Notes: generated by a model from the letters alone, not told the origin. DNA of 64,000 bases from Solirubrobacteraceae bacterium (GCA_029263125.1 JAJCYD010000010.1:1-64000); one strand, 5' to 3'. Counted from the stretch's first letter, positions 34,465 to 43,533 are shown. Translations and numbers: made by a program.

Positions 34465-35247
34465 GGCCAAGACCGCGCTGCCGGCGATGACGAGCGTCAG
34501 ACCGCAGACGAGCAGCGGTGCGCTGCCCCAGCGCTCGTCGATCACCAGCGGGGCCAGCATCACCGGCACGGCGACCTGGCCTGCCAGCACGACCGGCGCC
34601 ACGCGCGCGGCGCCGCGGCGCTGCAGGACGGCGCTCTCGGCCGCGACGGCGGCGATCCCGCCGGCTGCCGCCAGTGCGCACCAGGCCGCCGTCCCCGGCA
34701 CACCGGGGAGCGTGCGCGCGGCCTGTGCGGCGGCCAGCGCCGTGATCGCGTCGGCTGCGATCGCGCCGGCCAGCAACCCGCCGTCTCCGGGCCGGCGGCG
34801 CGCGAAGGCGCTCAGCGCCACAGCCGCGAGCGCGACGGTGACCAGCACGAACGCGAGGCCCGCCGCGCCATCCTCGCCGCGCTGGGGATCGGCGAGCGCG
34901 ACGAATGCGACGCCGGCGACGATCGCCGCGACCGCAGCGACCTCGCGCCGCCCGACGCGCTCGCCGAGCAGGCCGGCGCTGACGGCCAGCAGACCGAGCA
35001 GCCCGGTCGCCAGCAGCGGCTGCAGCAGCGACAGCGCGATGTGGCGCAGGGCCAGCACCTGCAAGGCGAAGCCTGCGAGACCGAGTGCGATCGAGGCACG
35101 CCAGACCGGACGTGCCGCGAGCCCCCGCAGCGCCCCGAGGCTTGCGCGGGTCATCGGCGAAACCGCTCGGACCTCAAGCGCCTGCAGGACGTACGAGCTC
35201 TCAAAGCAGGCCGCGGCGCCCAGCGCGAGCAGCAGCCCCGTCAGCAT
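34375..35247 (-). CDS. EamA/DMT-superfamily transporter-like membrane protein
   Basis: This 290-residue protein has ten predicted helices in two halves, starting LTGLLLALGAAACFESSYVLQ, which resembles the EamA drug/metabolite transporter fold. The second half opens with PGTAAWCALAAAGGIAAVAAESAVLQ. The ATG at 35247 is chosen because the longer frame adds only arginine-rich sequence and would run over the divergent NodB gene. Its charged C-terminus lies in the 90-base overlap with the glycosyltransferase gene. The substrate is unknown. Nine bases separate it from the divergent deacetylase. Confidence 0.8.
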   Translation of the reverse strand: MLTGLLLALGAAACFESSYVLQALEVRAVSPMTRASLGALRGLAARPVWRASIALGLAGFALQVLALRHIALSLLQPLLATGLLGLLAVSAGLLGERVGRREVAAVAAIVAGVAFVALADPQRGEDGAAGLAFVLVTVALAAVALSAFARRRPGDGGLLAGAIAADAITALAAAQAARTLPGVPGTAAWCALAAAGGIAAVAAESAVLQRRGAARVAPVVLAGQVAVPVMLAPLVIDERWGSAPLLVCGLTLVIAGSAVLASSQGVSRLALGGQSEHEIGGGREVGSAEA

Positions 35248-35256
35248 GGGCGAATC

Positions 35257-35952
35257 ATGAGCCGGATGGCGATCGCCGCCGGGACGCTGGGGCTGGCGGC
35301 GTGGGCGGCGCCCGCGCCCGCGGCGCACGTACCGCTGCTGTGCGACGTGCTCGGCATCGCGCGGCGCCTGGACCTCGGCTCAGGCGCCGTCGGTCTGACG
35401 TTCGACGACGGGCCGCATCCGCGCGGCACGCCCGCGGTGCTCGAGGCGCTCGCCGCCGCCTCCGCGCGGGCGACATTCTTCGTCGTGGGGGAGCAGCTGC
35501 GCGCGCACGCGGGCGTCGCGGCGGAGATCGTCGCCGCAGGTCACCGCCTCGGCGTGCACGGCGACCTTCATCGCTGCACGAGCCTGCGGACTCCGCGCGC
35601 CCTGCGCGCCGACCTCGATCGCTGCGCGGCGCTCGTCGAGGACCTCTCGCAGGCGCGCGTCGAGCGCTACCGGCCGCCGTATGGGATCTTCTCGCCGGCG
35701 GCACTCGCGCACGCCCGGACGCGCGGCTGGACGGCGCTGCTGTGGTCGGCCTGGGGGTGTGACTGGCGGGCGGACGCCACCGCGTCCTCGATCGCCGCGC
35801 GCGCCACGCGGGGCGTCGGCGCGGGCGACGTGCTGCTGCTGCACGACGCCGATCACTACGCCTCGGCCGGCTCGTGGCGGCGGACCGCCGCCGCGCTGCC
35901 GCGGATGCTCGACGAGCTCGCGGCGCGGGGCCTGCGAGCGGTCGCCGTGTGA
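35257..35952 (+). CDS. Polysaccharide deacetylase (NodB domain)
   Basis: This 231-residue carbohydrate esterase 4 protein has an N-terminal hydrophobic segment (residues 4-22), so it is secreted or membrane-tethered. NodB motifs: TFDDGPHPRG supplies the catalytic base and metal Asp, HGDLH in motif 2 supplies the two metal His, YRPPYG is motif 3, and LLLHD is motif 5. It would remove acetyl groups from a surface glycan or peptidoglycan. A second NodB gene lies at 52947. It starts 9 bases from the divergent DMT gene. Confidence 0.88.
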   Translation: MSRMAIAAGTLGLAAWAAPAPAAHVPLLCDVLGIARRLDLGSGAVGLTFDDGPHPRGTPAVLEALAAASARATFFVVGEQLRAHAGVAAEIVAAGHRLGVHGDLHRCTSLRTPRALRADLDRCAALVEDLSQARVERYRPPYGIFSPAALAHARTRGWTALLWSAWGCDWRADATASSIAARATRGVGAGDVLLLHDADHYASAGSWRRTAAALPRMLDELAARGLRAVAV

Positions 35953-35959
35953 GCGTGGC

Positions 35960-36958
35960 TCACGCGTCGGGCCGGTAGTACAGCGGCACGCATGAGTGGT
36001 TGGCAGCGACCCAGTCGCTGTTTGGCAGGTCGTCGCCGGTGCCCATGATCCGGTGACAGGGCTGGTCGTAGACGCGGCCGGTCGAGCGCTGCAGCCAGTC
36101 GAAGACGATGTACTTGTAGAGGCCCGAGGTCATGCCGTCGGGCAGCTGTAGGCGAGACGGGTGCGCGGGATCGAGGTGCGCGCGAGCGATCTCGTTCTTC
36201 CAGGCGACGATCTCCTCCAGGCGCTGGACCTGCACGATCCCCAGCGCGGCGGTGAACTCGCTCATGCGGAAGTTCAGACCGGGCTGGGCATGGTCGGGCT
36301 TGGCGTAGTTGCGATAGGCGCGGGCGTACTGCACGAGCTCGGGGTGGCGTGAGACGAGCACGCCGCCCTCGCCCGTCGAGATCGTCTTCGTCGCGTACAT
36401 CGAGTAGATCCCAGCGTCGCCGAAGGTCCCCGGTCGCCGGCCGTCGTAGCGCGCTCCGTGGGCGTGCGCGCAGTCCTCGAGCATGATCACGCCGCGCTCG
36501 CGGCAGAGCTGGGCGATGGCCTGCGCGTCGAAGGCGATGTGCCCGCCGATGTGCACGAGGAAGACCACGGCCGGGTCGTGCAGGTCGATCAGCCGCTCGG
36601 TCTCCTGCACCGACAGGCAGAGGTCGTCTCGGCGGCAGTCGCCGAAGACCGGGGTCGCGCCGGCGCCGAGCACGGCCAAGGGCGTCGCCATGAACGTGTT
36701 GGATGGAACGACGACCTTGCGCCCGCGGACCTGCGCCCATTGCAGCGCCGCCATCGCCCCGCCCGCCCAACTGGACAGTGCGACGGCGGGCAGGTCGTTG
36801 TGGGCCTCCCACGCGGCCTCGAAGCGCGTGGTCAGTTCGCCCTCGCTCCAGCGCTGGCTGTCCAGGACGCCGTCCCACAGCTCGTGCAGGAGGGCGCGGT
36901 CGCGGTCGTCGAAGCCGATCGCGAAGCGATCGAACGCCGGCACCGCCGCAGAGCTCAA
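35960..36958 (-). CDS. DegT/DnrJ/EryC1 sugar aminotransferase
   Basis: This 332-residue PLP-dependent aminotransferase acts on nucleotide-linked keto-sugars. It shows VVVPSNTFMATPLAVLGAGATPVF, the PLP-contacting EDCAHAHGARYDGR, and the Schiff-base Lys in MYATKTISTGEGG, followed by RNYAKPDHAQPGLNFRMSE. The protein is 30-50 residues shorter than many family members, mostly in the C-terminal domain. Its start overlaps the stop of the upstream epimerase gene by 4 bases, so the pair is coupled and probably makes an amino sugar for the glycan. Confidence 0.88.
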   Translation of the reverse strand: MSSAAVPAFDRFAIGFDDRDRALLHELWDGVLDSQRWSEGELTTRFEAAWEAHNDLPAVALSSWAGGAMAALQWAQVRGRKVVVPSNTFMATPLAVLGAGATPVFGDCRRDDLCLSVQETERLIDLHDPAVVFLVHIGGHIAFDAQAIAQLCRERGVIMLEDCAHAHGARYDGRRPGTFGDAGIYSMYATKTISTGEGGVLVSRHPELVQYARAYRNYAKPDHAQPGLNFRMSEFTAALGIVQVQRLEEIVAWKNEIARAHLDPAHPSRLQLPDGMTSGLYKYIVFDWLQRSTGRVYDQPCHRIMGTGDDLPNSDWVAANHSCVPLYYRPDA

Positions 36959-38349
36959 CCGTCGGTCCGGTCGGCGAAGGACGGCTCGAGCATCGTGCGC
37001 CGCCCGCCGACGATGCCCAGGACGCCGAAGCCCGCGCCGGCCAGCCCGAGCGTCAGCAGGTGCACGTTCAGCCGCGAGAAGTCCAGCGCGGAGCTCGTGC
37101 CGGCGGGCACGAGCAGGATCGCTCCGACGAGCGCCGCGAGCCAGACGGCGGCGCGCGCCGCCGCCGAGCGCGCCGACAACGTCGCGACCACACCGAGCGC
37201 GGCGACGACGAGCACCGTGTGCCAGTCATCCGACGCCAGGCCGGCGGCGTGCAGGACGACGGTGTAGAGCACGAGCGCCAGCATCCCGCTGAGCACGGAG
37301 GTGACGCGCTGCAGGGTCAGCCGTTGCACGGCGCTGACCGCGCTCGTGACGGCGCGCACCAGCGCGCCGCTGCGCTCGCGCCGCTCGGCGGGCACGTCGG
37401 CCATCGCGGCCGCCAGCACCGGCGCCGCGGCCGGCACGGCGACGGCGGCCCGCTCGGCGTTCTCACGGTGCCACGCCACGTAGCGGCGCACGCCCTCGCT
37501 ATAGGGCGTCTGCGCGCGCCAGCCGAGCTCGCGGTCGGCGCGCTCGCCGCAGACCTTCGCACCCGCGAAGTCGCCGGCGCGGCCCTCGGTGTAGGTGATC
37601 TCGACGTCGCCGACACAGTCGCGCACGGCCTCGGCGATCGCCCGCACCGAGGTGTCCTCCTCGCCGACGAGGTTGTAGATCCGGCCGCCGGCCTCCGGCG
37701 CCAGGGCACGCACGACGCCGTCGGCGAGATCCTCGACATAGACGAAGCGCCGCGTCTGCGCGCCGTCGCCGGAGATCGTGAGCGGATCGCCCGCGAGCGC
37801 CTTGCTGACGAAGATCGGCAGCACCGCCGCCGGCCGGGCGCGCGGGCCGTAGGGGATGCCGAAGCGCAGGATCGTCGTCTGCACGTCGTAGAGCTCGCCG
37901 TAGGAGTGGCAGTACATCTCGCCGGCGAGCTTCGTCGCGGTGTAGAGGTGCGATGGCAGCGCGAGCGCCGTGTCCTCGTCGACCTCCGATGCCGTGACGT
38001 CGGAGTACACCCAGATCGTCGAGGCGTAGATCACGCGTGCGCCGGTCGCGCGGGCCGCCTCGAGCACGTTCAGGGTGCCTCGCGAGTTCAGCGCCTCGGC
38101 GCCAGCTGGATCCTTCGCCACGAGCCCGACGTCCGCCGCCGCGGCGAGGTGGATGATCACGTCGCAGCCGTCGGCGGCGTCACGCAGGCTGGCCGGATCG
38201 AGCAGGTCGCCCAAGACGGTCTCACAGCTCTCGCGCTCGTCACGGGCGTCGAGCACGTCGAAGATCCGCGCCGCATGACCCGCATCCAGCAGCCGGTCGA
38301 CGACGTGCGAGCCGATGAACCCGGCGCCGCCGGTGACGAGAACGCTCAT
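36955..38349 (-). CDS. NAD-dependent sugar epimerase/dehydratase fused to a membrane domain
   Basis: This 464-residue protein has an N-terminal extended SDR (residues 1-310) starting MSVLVTGGAGFIGSHV, with the catalytic Thr in YASTIWVYSD and YTATKLAGE supplying Tyr and Lys. From about residue 345 the sequence becomes four hydrophobic segments (for instance SVLSGMLALVLYTVVLHAAGLA). The membrane part has no recognisable family. The ATG at 38349 is the SDR start; an upstream start adds 9 residues. It is coupled to the aminotransferase downstream. The membrane tether would place nucleotide-sugar chemistry at the inner membrane. Confidence 0.85.
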   Translation of the reverse strand: MSVLVTGGAGFIGSHVVDRLLDAGHAARIFDVLDARDERESCETVLGDLLDPASLRDAADGCDVIIHLAAAADVGLVAKDPAGAEALNSRGTLNVLEAARATGARVIYASTIWVYSDVTASEVDEDTALALPSHLYTATKLAGEMYCHSYGELYDVQTTILRFGIPYGPRARPAAVLPIFVSKALAGDPLTISGDGAQTRRFVYVEDLADGVVRALAPEAGGRIYNLVGEEDTSVRAIAEAVRDCVGDVEITYTEGRAGDFAGAKVCGERADRELGWRAQTPYSEGVRRYVAWHRENAERAAVAVPAAAPVLAAAMADVPAERRERSGALVRAVTSAVSAVQRLTLQRVTSVLSGMLALVLYTVVLHAAGLASDDWHTVLVVAALGVVATLSARSAAARAAVWLAALVGAILLVPAGTSSALDFSRLNVHLLTLGLAGAGFGVLGIVGGRRTMLEPSFADRTDG

Positions 38350-38535
38350 GCGCTGGTGCGGGCCAGGTGCGGGCATGTGGAGTTCTCCTCGGGCCGATCG
38401 GACGGTTCGACGCAGCGGCGTGCTGGACGCACCCTAGACGCGACGTGTGAGGATTGTGTTGAGGGTTGTGGCCGACGTCGCCGGAGCGTCGCGAGCCGGT
38501 GCCCGACGGGCCGGCCGGTGTGCGACGCTGACGGG

Positions 38536-39049
38536 ATGGCAGACCGGCACAGCTTGCCCGGCGTGGCCGTCGTGCGGCCCCGCCGGCTGCGGCCCAGGCT
38601 GCACTACGAGCTACTCGTCTGCGGTCTCGCCGGCCACGAGCTCGGCGTCGATGCCCGCCTGCTCTCCGACGACACGCGCGAGCATCCCGCCCGCGCGCCA
38701 GGAGATCGAGCCGCTGCCGGTGCGCGGCAAGCCGCTGCGCGACAAGCTCGTCCTGCGCCTGATCGCGATCGACCGGGCGCTGCACTTCCTCGTGCTCGGG
38801 TTGATCGGGGCGGCGATCCTCATCTTCGCGGCCAATCGCGACACGCTGCGCGGCCCGTTCTACCGCGTGGTCGTGGATCTACAGACGGGCGCGAGCTCCA
38901 GCGGCCCGAGCTCCGGTGGGGGACTGCTGCACGAGATCGAGCGCGCGTTCTCGCTGCGGTCTGACACGTTGCAGCTCGTTGCGCACGACCTCGGCTGGGC
39001 GGCGCTGCAGCGACGAGCGCCCGAGGCCTTCGCGATGATCAGGAGATGA
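38536..39049 (+). pseudogene. Decayed DUF2127-type membrane protein gene
   Basis: The opening, VVRPRRLRPRLHYELLVCGLAGHEL, and the later LVLRLIAIDRALHFLVLGLI are recognisable as a DUF2127-type membrane protein, but they lie in different frames. The join is near 38687, where EH of frame 1 meets PPARQEIE of frame 2. By my memory of the family, a short zinc-ribbon-like middle is also missing. The protein stops at 39049, before the remaining helices (over 60 residues absent), and abuts the convergent P5CDH gene. It thus carries a frameshift, a probable internal deletion and a 3' truncation. Confidence 0.65.
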
Positions 39050-40604
39050 CCAGGCCGTGGCGCAGGGTGTTCTCGCTAAGCACCTGCGGCTGCACGAACT
39101 GCAGCAGGTAGTCGCTGCCGCCGGCCTTTGTGCCGGTGCCCGAGAGGCGGTTGCCGCCGAACGGCTGGCGGCCGACCATCGCGCCCGTCGTGGCCCGGTT
39201 GACGTAGAGGTTGCCGACGGGCGAGCGGCTGGCGACGTGCGCCACGGTTCGCGGGTTGCGGCTGAACAGCGCCCCCGTGAGTGCGACTGGCAGGGCGTCG
39301 ACGAGGTCGCACGCCTCGTCGATGTCGCGCACGGCCTCGACGCACAGCAGCGGACCGAAGATCTCGTCACGCAGCAGCGCCGAGCGCGACGGCAGGCTCG
39401 CGGCGATCACCGCAGCGCAGTACCAGCCCGCTGCCGGCACGTCGTCCTGCCGGGCGCTCACCACCGCGCCCTCCGCCGCCGCCTGCGCTGCGTAGGAGCG
39501 CACGCGCTGCTGCGCGGAGCGCTCGATGAGCGGCGGGACGTCTGACGCGAAGTCGGCAGCCGGCCCGACCGTCAGGCACGCGACGGCGCCCGCGAGGCGC
39601 TCCAGCAGCACGTCGTGGATCTGCTCGCTGACCAGCACCCGCGACGCCGCCGAGCACTTCTGCCCCGCGTAGCCGAACGCCGAGGCGACGATCGCGGGGA
39701 TCGCGTCGTCGAGATCGGCGTCGGCATCGACGATCACGCAGTTCTTGCCGCCCATCTCCGCGATGACGCGCTTGAGGTCCCGGGCGCCGGGTTGCACGGC
39801 GGCGGCGTCGCGCAGCAGCTCCGATCCGACGGCGGCCGAGCCCGTGAAGGCGATCGTCGCGACGTCGGGGTGAGCGGCCAGCGCCGCGCCGGCGTCCCCG
39901 CCGCCGGGGAGCAAGGAGATCGCTCCCGCAGGGACGCCGCCCGCGCGCAGAGCCTCGACGACCATGAGGCCGCAGCCCGGCGCCTGCTCGGCGGGTTTGA
40001 GCACGACGGTGTTGCCCGTCGCCAGCGCCGCCGCCGTCATGCCCATCGGGATCGCCAGCGGGAAGTTCCAGGGGGCGATCACCGCGCAGACCCCGCGCGG
40101 CACGTAGCGCAGCTCGTTGCGCTCGCCGGGGACCTGCAGCAGCGGCGCGCCGTCGGCGAGCCGCAGCGCCCCGCGTGCGTAGAACTCGAGGAAGTCGATC
40201 GCCTCGCAGACGTCGGCGTCCGCGTCCGTCCAGGGCTTGGCGCATTCGCGCAGCGCGAGCGCCGCGAGCGCGCGGCGACGCTCGCGCATCCAGGCGGCGG
40301 CACGCAGAAGCGCCGCGGCGCGATCGGCAGCGGGCGTGGCCGACCACGCGTTGAACGCGCCGCGGGCCGCGGCGACGGCCGCTGCCGCCTCCGCCGGCGT
40401 CGCGCTCGCGGCGAGCGCGACGACGCGCTCGGGCTCGCCCGGATCGGTCGAGACGAGCTGCTCGTCGTCGCGGCGGTCCTCGCCGATCCAGACAGGCACG
40501 CGCAGCGGCAGGACGAGCTCATCGAGCGCCGCCGTGAGCTTCGCGCGCTGGGCGGCCCGGCGCAGCTCGAGCACCGGCTCGTTGGCGAAGGGCTCGAGCG
40601 TCAT
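39039..40604 (-). CDS. Delta-1-pyrroline-5-carboxylate dehydrogenase
   Basis: This 521-residue aldehyde dehydrogenase oxidises glutamate semialdehyde to glutamate, the second step of proline degradation. Conserved parts are VIAPWNFPLAIPMG, FTGSAAVGSEL, the general base Glu in VIAEMGGKN, the catalytic Cys in GYAGQKCSAASR, and FGGNRLSGTGTKAGG near the end. Its ATG overlaps the PRODH stop by 4 bases, so the two subunits are made together. It matches the second half of a PutA protein, here as a free polypeptide. The longer upstream frame is a shadow of PRODH. Confidence 0.93.
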   Translation of the reverse strand: MTLEPFANEPVLELRRAAQRAKLTAALDELVLPLRVPVWIGEDRRDDEQLVSTDPGEPERVVALAASATPAEAAAAVAAARGAFNAWSATPAADRAAALLRAAAWMRERRRALAALALRECAKPWTDADADVCEAIDFLEFYARGALRLADGAPLLQVPGERNELRYVPRGVCAVIAPWNFPLAIPMGMTAAALATGNTVVLKPAEQAPGCGLMVVEALRAGGVPAGAISLLPGGGDAGAALAAHPDVATIAFTGSAAVGSELLRDAAAVQPGARDLKRVIAEMGGKNCVIVDADADLDDAIPAIVASAFGYAGQKCSAASRVLVSEQIHDVLLERLAGAVACLTVGPAADFASDVPPLIERSAQQRVRSYAAQAAAEGAVVSARQDDVPAAGWYCAAVIAASLPSRSALLRDEIFGPLLCVEAVRDIDEACDLVDALPVALTGALFSRNPRTVAHVASRSPVGNLYVNRATTGAMVGRQPFGGNRLSGTGTKAGGSDYLLQFVQPQVLSENTLRHGLVIS

Positions 40605-41950
40605 GTCGCGGGCGGGGCGAGCAGGAGCTCGAGCGGGACGCCGGTTGCCTGGTCGTGCAGGAAGCTCTCGTTGGCGGTGTTCTCCAGCAGCCGCCTGACG
40701 AGGTAGGCCATGCCGGCGACGAGATCGCCGACCGGGCAGTACGCGCGCACCCGCAGGCCCAAGGTCGCCAGGGCATGGCCGAGATCGTCGCCGAGGCCGC
40801 GCAGGACCTGCAGCTCGACATCGGCGTCGGAGCCGCCCTGCAGGCGGTTGCAGGCGATCGCGTGGGAGACCGACCGCAGGTTGTGCGACGCGATCGCGAC
40901 GCGCACCGCCGGACGTGCCTGCATCAGCCGCTCGGTCAGCGTCTCGAAGTTGCGGTCGCACGCGGCCTTCTCCTCGAAGACCGGCACGCTCCAACCGTGG
41001 CTGCGAGCCTCGACGACCTCGTGATCCCAGTAGGCGCCCTTGACGAGGCGCACGACGAGCGCCACGCCCGGGCGCGGCGTCGCCCGCGCCCAATCCAGCA
41101 CGCGATCGAGCGTCTCGGGCGAGTCGCGCAGGTAGGCCTGGAGGACGATGCCGGCACTGGGCCCGCGTTCGAACTCGGGCTCGGCGAGGAGCTCGAGAAC
41201 CAGCTCGAGGACCGCTTCGCGCGAGTCCAGCGACTCCATGTCGATGTGCAGGTGCGCGCCGAGCGCGTCGGCGCGGCGCAGCAGCTCGCGCAGGCGTGGA
41301 GCGGCGTCGTCGCGGCCGCGCGCCGGCGCCTCGGCGCGCAGGAGCGGCGTCAGCGCCGAGACCTTGACCGACAGGTTCGCCCGGGGGAGGACGCCGACCG
41401 AGTCGCGCTCCAGCAGCGGGTGTGGGTCCATCGCGGCGTACGCCGGCGCGAGGACGTCGAGTGCCGCGGCGCAGCGCGCGGCGTAGCGGTCGGCCTCCAC
41501 GGCGGTCACCGTCGCCTCGCCCAGCAGGTCGACGGACGTTGCGATCGCGTCATGCCACAACCTCGCCAGGGTGGGTAGGGCGGCTCGCGGATCGGACCCG
41601 ACGATGAAGCGGTGCGCCATGTGCCGCACGCTCGCGGCCGACGCCGCTCCGAGGGCGGCCCGGCCTGCGCCCGAGCAGGCCATGCGCATCGCGGCGCTCA
41701 GCGGCGGTGGCTGGTCGTGCACCTCGTCGAGGAAGCCGATCAGGTGGGTGGCGAGATCGCCGGCCGAGCGGCACGCGGGAACGACGTCGACGAAGCGAAA
41801 GAGCGCCGCTCGAAGCTCCTCGTCGCGCGCCGCGAGATCCATCGCGCGCTCGTCGAGGGCCCGGATCGGGTGGCCGCGGCGCGATGGGAACGCCTTGGCG
41901 AGCTCGTGGCCGACGAGCTGGATCTCCCGCTCGAGTGCCGGCCGGTGCAC
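40601..41950 (-). CDS. Proline dehydrogenase
   Basis: This 449-residue FAD-dependent enzyme oxidises proline to pyrroline-5-carboxylate. The barrel motifs are ANLSVKVSALTPLL, HIDMESLDSRE, VVRLVKGAYWDHEV, and the substrate-binding YCPVGDLVAGMAYLVRRLLENTANESF region. An N-terminal helical arm of about 100 residues precedes the barrel, as in PutA rather than in short monofunctional PRODH. The GTG start lies 5 bases after the stop of the upstream sigma-like gene. The stop overlaps P5CDH as ATGA. With P5CDH it converts proline to glutamate. Confidence 0.93.
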   Translation of the reverse strand: MHRPALEREIQLVGHELAKAFPSRRGHPIRALDERAMDLAARDEELRAALFRFVDVVPACRSAGDLATHLIGFLDEVHDQPPPLSAAMRMACSGAGRAALGAASAASVRHMAHRFIVGSDPRAALPTLARLWHDAIATSVDLLGEATVTAVEADRYAARCAAALDVLAPAYAAMDPHPLLERDSVGVLPRANLSVKVSALTPLLRAEAPARGRDDAAPRLRELLRRADALGAHLHIDMESLDSREAVLELVLELLAEPEFERGPSAGIVLQAYLRDSPETLDRVLDWARATPRPGVALVVRLVKGAYWDHEVVEARSHGWSVPVFEEKAACDRNFETLTERLMQARPAVRVAIASHNLRSVSHAIACNRLQGGSDADVELQVLRGLGDDLGHALATLGLRVRAYCPVGDLVAGMAYLVRRLLENTANESFLHDQATGVPLELLLAPPAT

Positions 41951-41955
41951 CTGCG

Positions 41956-43425
41956 TCAGTTCGGCGGGACCACGGGAGGCGGCTCGGCGGGAAGCAGGTC
42001 GCTTGCGGTCTCCTGCTTGGAAGTGGCATCCGCGGGCTCTGCCGGCGCCTTGTCGGCGCCGCCGGATTTCGGGGTCTTCGTCGGAGGGTTGCTGTCGGGC
42101 GTCGCCTTCGACGAGTCCTTGCCGGTGGACGTCTTGGGCTTCGCGGCGGGTGTGGCGGGCGTGGCGGCGGGCGCGGGTTGCACCGCCGCCGGTGTCGGAT
42201 CGGAGCGGTCGGCGGTGGTGCTCGTCGATGACTTGGCGGCACGTTTGGCGGCCCGGCGCTTGGCCTTCTCGCGCTCGATCTCCGCGGCCGTCACGCTCCC
42301 GACTCCCGGAACCACGACGACGGGCGTCGTCGAGGTCTCGCCCGGGGTGGTCGGATCGGGGGCGAAGCTCTGGGGCGTGGACGCGGCCTCGCGGCCGCCG
42401 AAGACGCCCGCGATCAGCAGCGCGACGACGATCGCCACGAGCACCAGCACGACGGGGAGCACGAGCCCCGGCCGCAACGACGAGCGCGCCGACCTGGACG
42501 ACGGGGACCCGGGCGTCGAGCGCCGCGAGCGCGCCGCTTGGCCTGCGCGCTCGCTGCGCGGCCGCCTGGTGTGCCGCGAGGTCCGAGGCTCGGCCGCGGC
42601 CGCCGGATGGGCACTCGACGCGGCGTTGCCGGCCGGGCGCAGCTTGCGGCTGAGCGCGGCGAGCTTCGGCCGGCTTCGCGGGGCTCGCTCACGCGACCTT
42701 CTGGTCGCCGGCGCAGGCGCGTCCGGCACGGGCGGCCCGGTCTCGACGTCGATGTCGTCGTCGCCGAGCTGCCATGCGGCGGTCGGCTGCTCGACATGGC
42801 CGGGTGCGAGCTCGCCGGGGATCCGCGCCTCCGCGCCGTTGTCAGACGGCAGCTCACCGACGCCGACGGTGGGCGCGGGTGGCATGTCCTGCGGAAGCGG
42901 TGGCGGTGGCGGTGGCTGGGCACCGGCGACCGGTGCCGCGGCCGTCATCGCGGCCACGATCGCCGCGGTCGTCTCGGGCGCCAGCGCCGTTGACGGCGGG
43001 TCGCGATAGGCCCGATCGGCGGCCTCGAAGCGCGCAACCGGTGCGCGACAGGTCCAGCAGCTCGGCAGGTGCTCCTGCAGCCAGTCGTGGTCGGCCAGCG
43101 TGATGCTGCGATCCGCGCGCGCGGCCAGCAGGGGCGGCACGCGGGCGCATTGCGGCGGCGCATCCGAACCGGCGTAGCGGGCCGCGGTGTGGCGCGTCGC
43201 GCTGATCAGCAGCGCCTCGGGATTGAGGTTCGCGAGATCCTCGGTGGCGACGACCCCTGCGCGGAAGGTGCCGAAGGCCTCGGCGGCTGCCGCCGCGGCC
43301 TGATCCTGACCGGCGATGACCGCGCAATAGGCGAGCACGGCGGGACCGCGACGATCGCACAGGCCCGCGAGCGCGTCCGTATCGCCGTCGCGCACTCCGA
43401 CGGGTGTCACGGCTGTTGCGGCCAC
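41956..43425 (-). CDS. Sigma-like / anti-sigma zinc-finger / membrane hybrid protein
   Basis: This 489-residue protein has an N-terminal segment (about residues 10-85) with the pattern of sigma-70 region 2 (DTDALAGLCDRRGPAVLAY and a later PEALLISATRHTAARY). Then comes an anti-sigma-type zinc finger of the form HxxxCxxC (His119, Cys123, Cys126). A long Pro/Arg-rich linker leads to one membrane helix (about 321-343) and an extracellular Lys/Thr/Pro-rich tail of about 145 residues. No sigma region 4 is present. It would sit in the membrane with the sigma-like part inside. The GTG start has TAGCCT 6 bases upstream. It is 5 bases from PRODH. Confidence 0.65.
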   Translation of the reverse strand: MAATAVTPVGVRDGDTDALAGLCDRRGPAVLAYCAVIAGQDQAAAAAAEAFGTFRAGVVATEDLANLNPEALLISATRHTAARYAGSDAPPQCARVPPLLAARADRSITLADHDWLQEHLPSCWTCRAPVARFEAADRAYRDPPSTALAPETTAAIVAAMTAAAPVAGAQPPPPPPLPQDMPPAPTVGVGELPSDNGAEARIPGELAPGHVEQPTAAWQLGDDDIDVETGPPVPDAPAPATRRSRERAPRSRPKLAALSRKLRPAGNAASSAHPAAAAEPRTSRHTRRPRSERAGQAARSRRSTPGSPSSRSARSSLRPGLVLPVVLVLVAIVVALLIAGVFGGREAASTPQSFAPDPTTPGETSTTPVVVVPGVGSVTAAEIEREKAKRRAAKRAAKSSTSTTADRSDPTPAAVQPAPAATPATPAAKPKTSTGKDSSKATPDSNPPTKTPKSGGADKAPAEPADATSKQETASDLLPAEPPPVVPPN

Positions 43426-43431
43426 CCGCTC

Positions 43432-43437
43432 AGGCTA
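43432..43437 (-). promoter_or_regulatory. Putative -10 box of the sigma-like hybrid gene
   Basis: TAGCCT on the minus strand ends 6 bases before the GTG at 43425. It probably drives the sigma-like gene and the downstream PRODH and P5CDH genes as one transcript. Confidence 0.5.
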
Positions 43438-43533
43438 CCGCCCACACCCCCGGACCGAACGCCGATGCGGCCTGGCGGCCCTCCGTGCACGGACGATTGC
43501 GCGCGGTGGGCGTGGCGCCGCCAGGCCCGGCGT

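Noticed and set aside
41571-43009. Long plus-strand frames opposite PRODH and the sigma-like hybrid gene
   Set aside because: They are shadows; the minus-strand genes have clear motifs, coupling and a promoter box.
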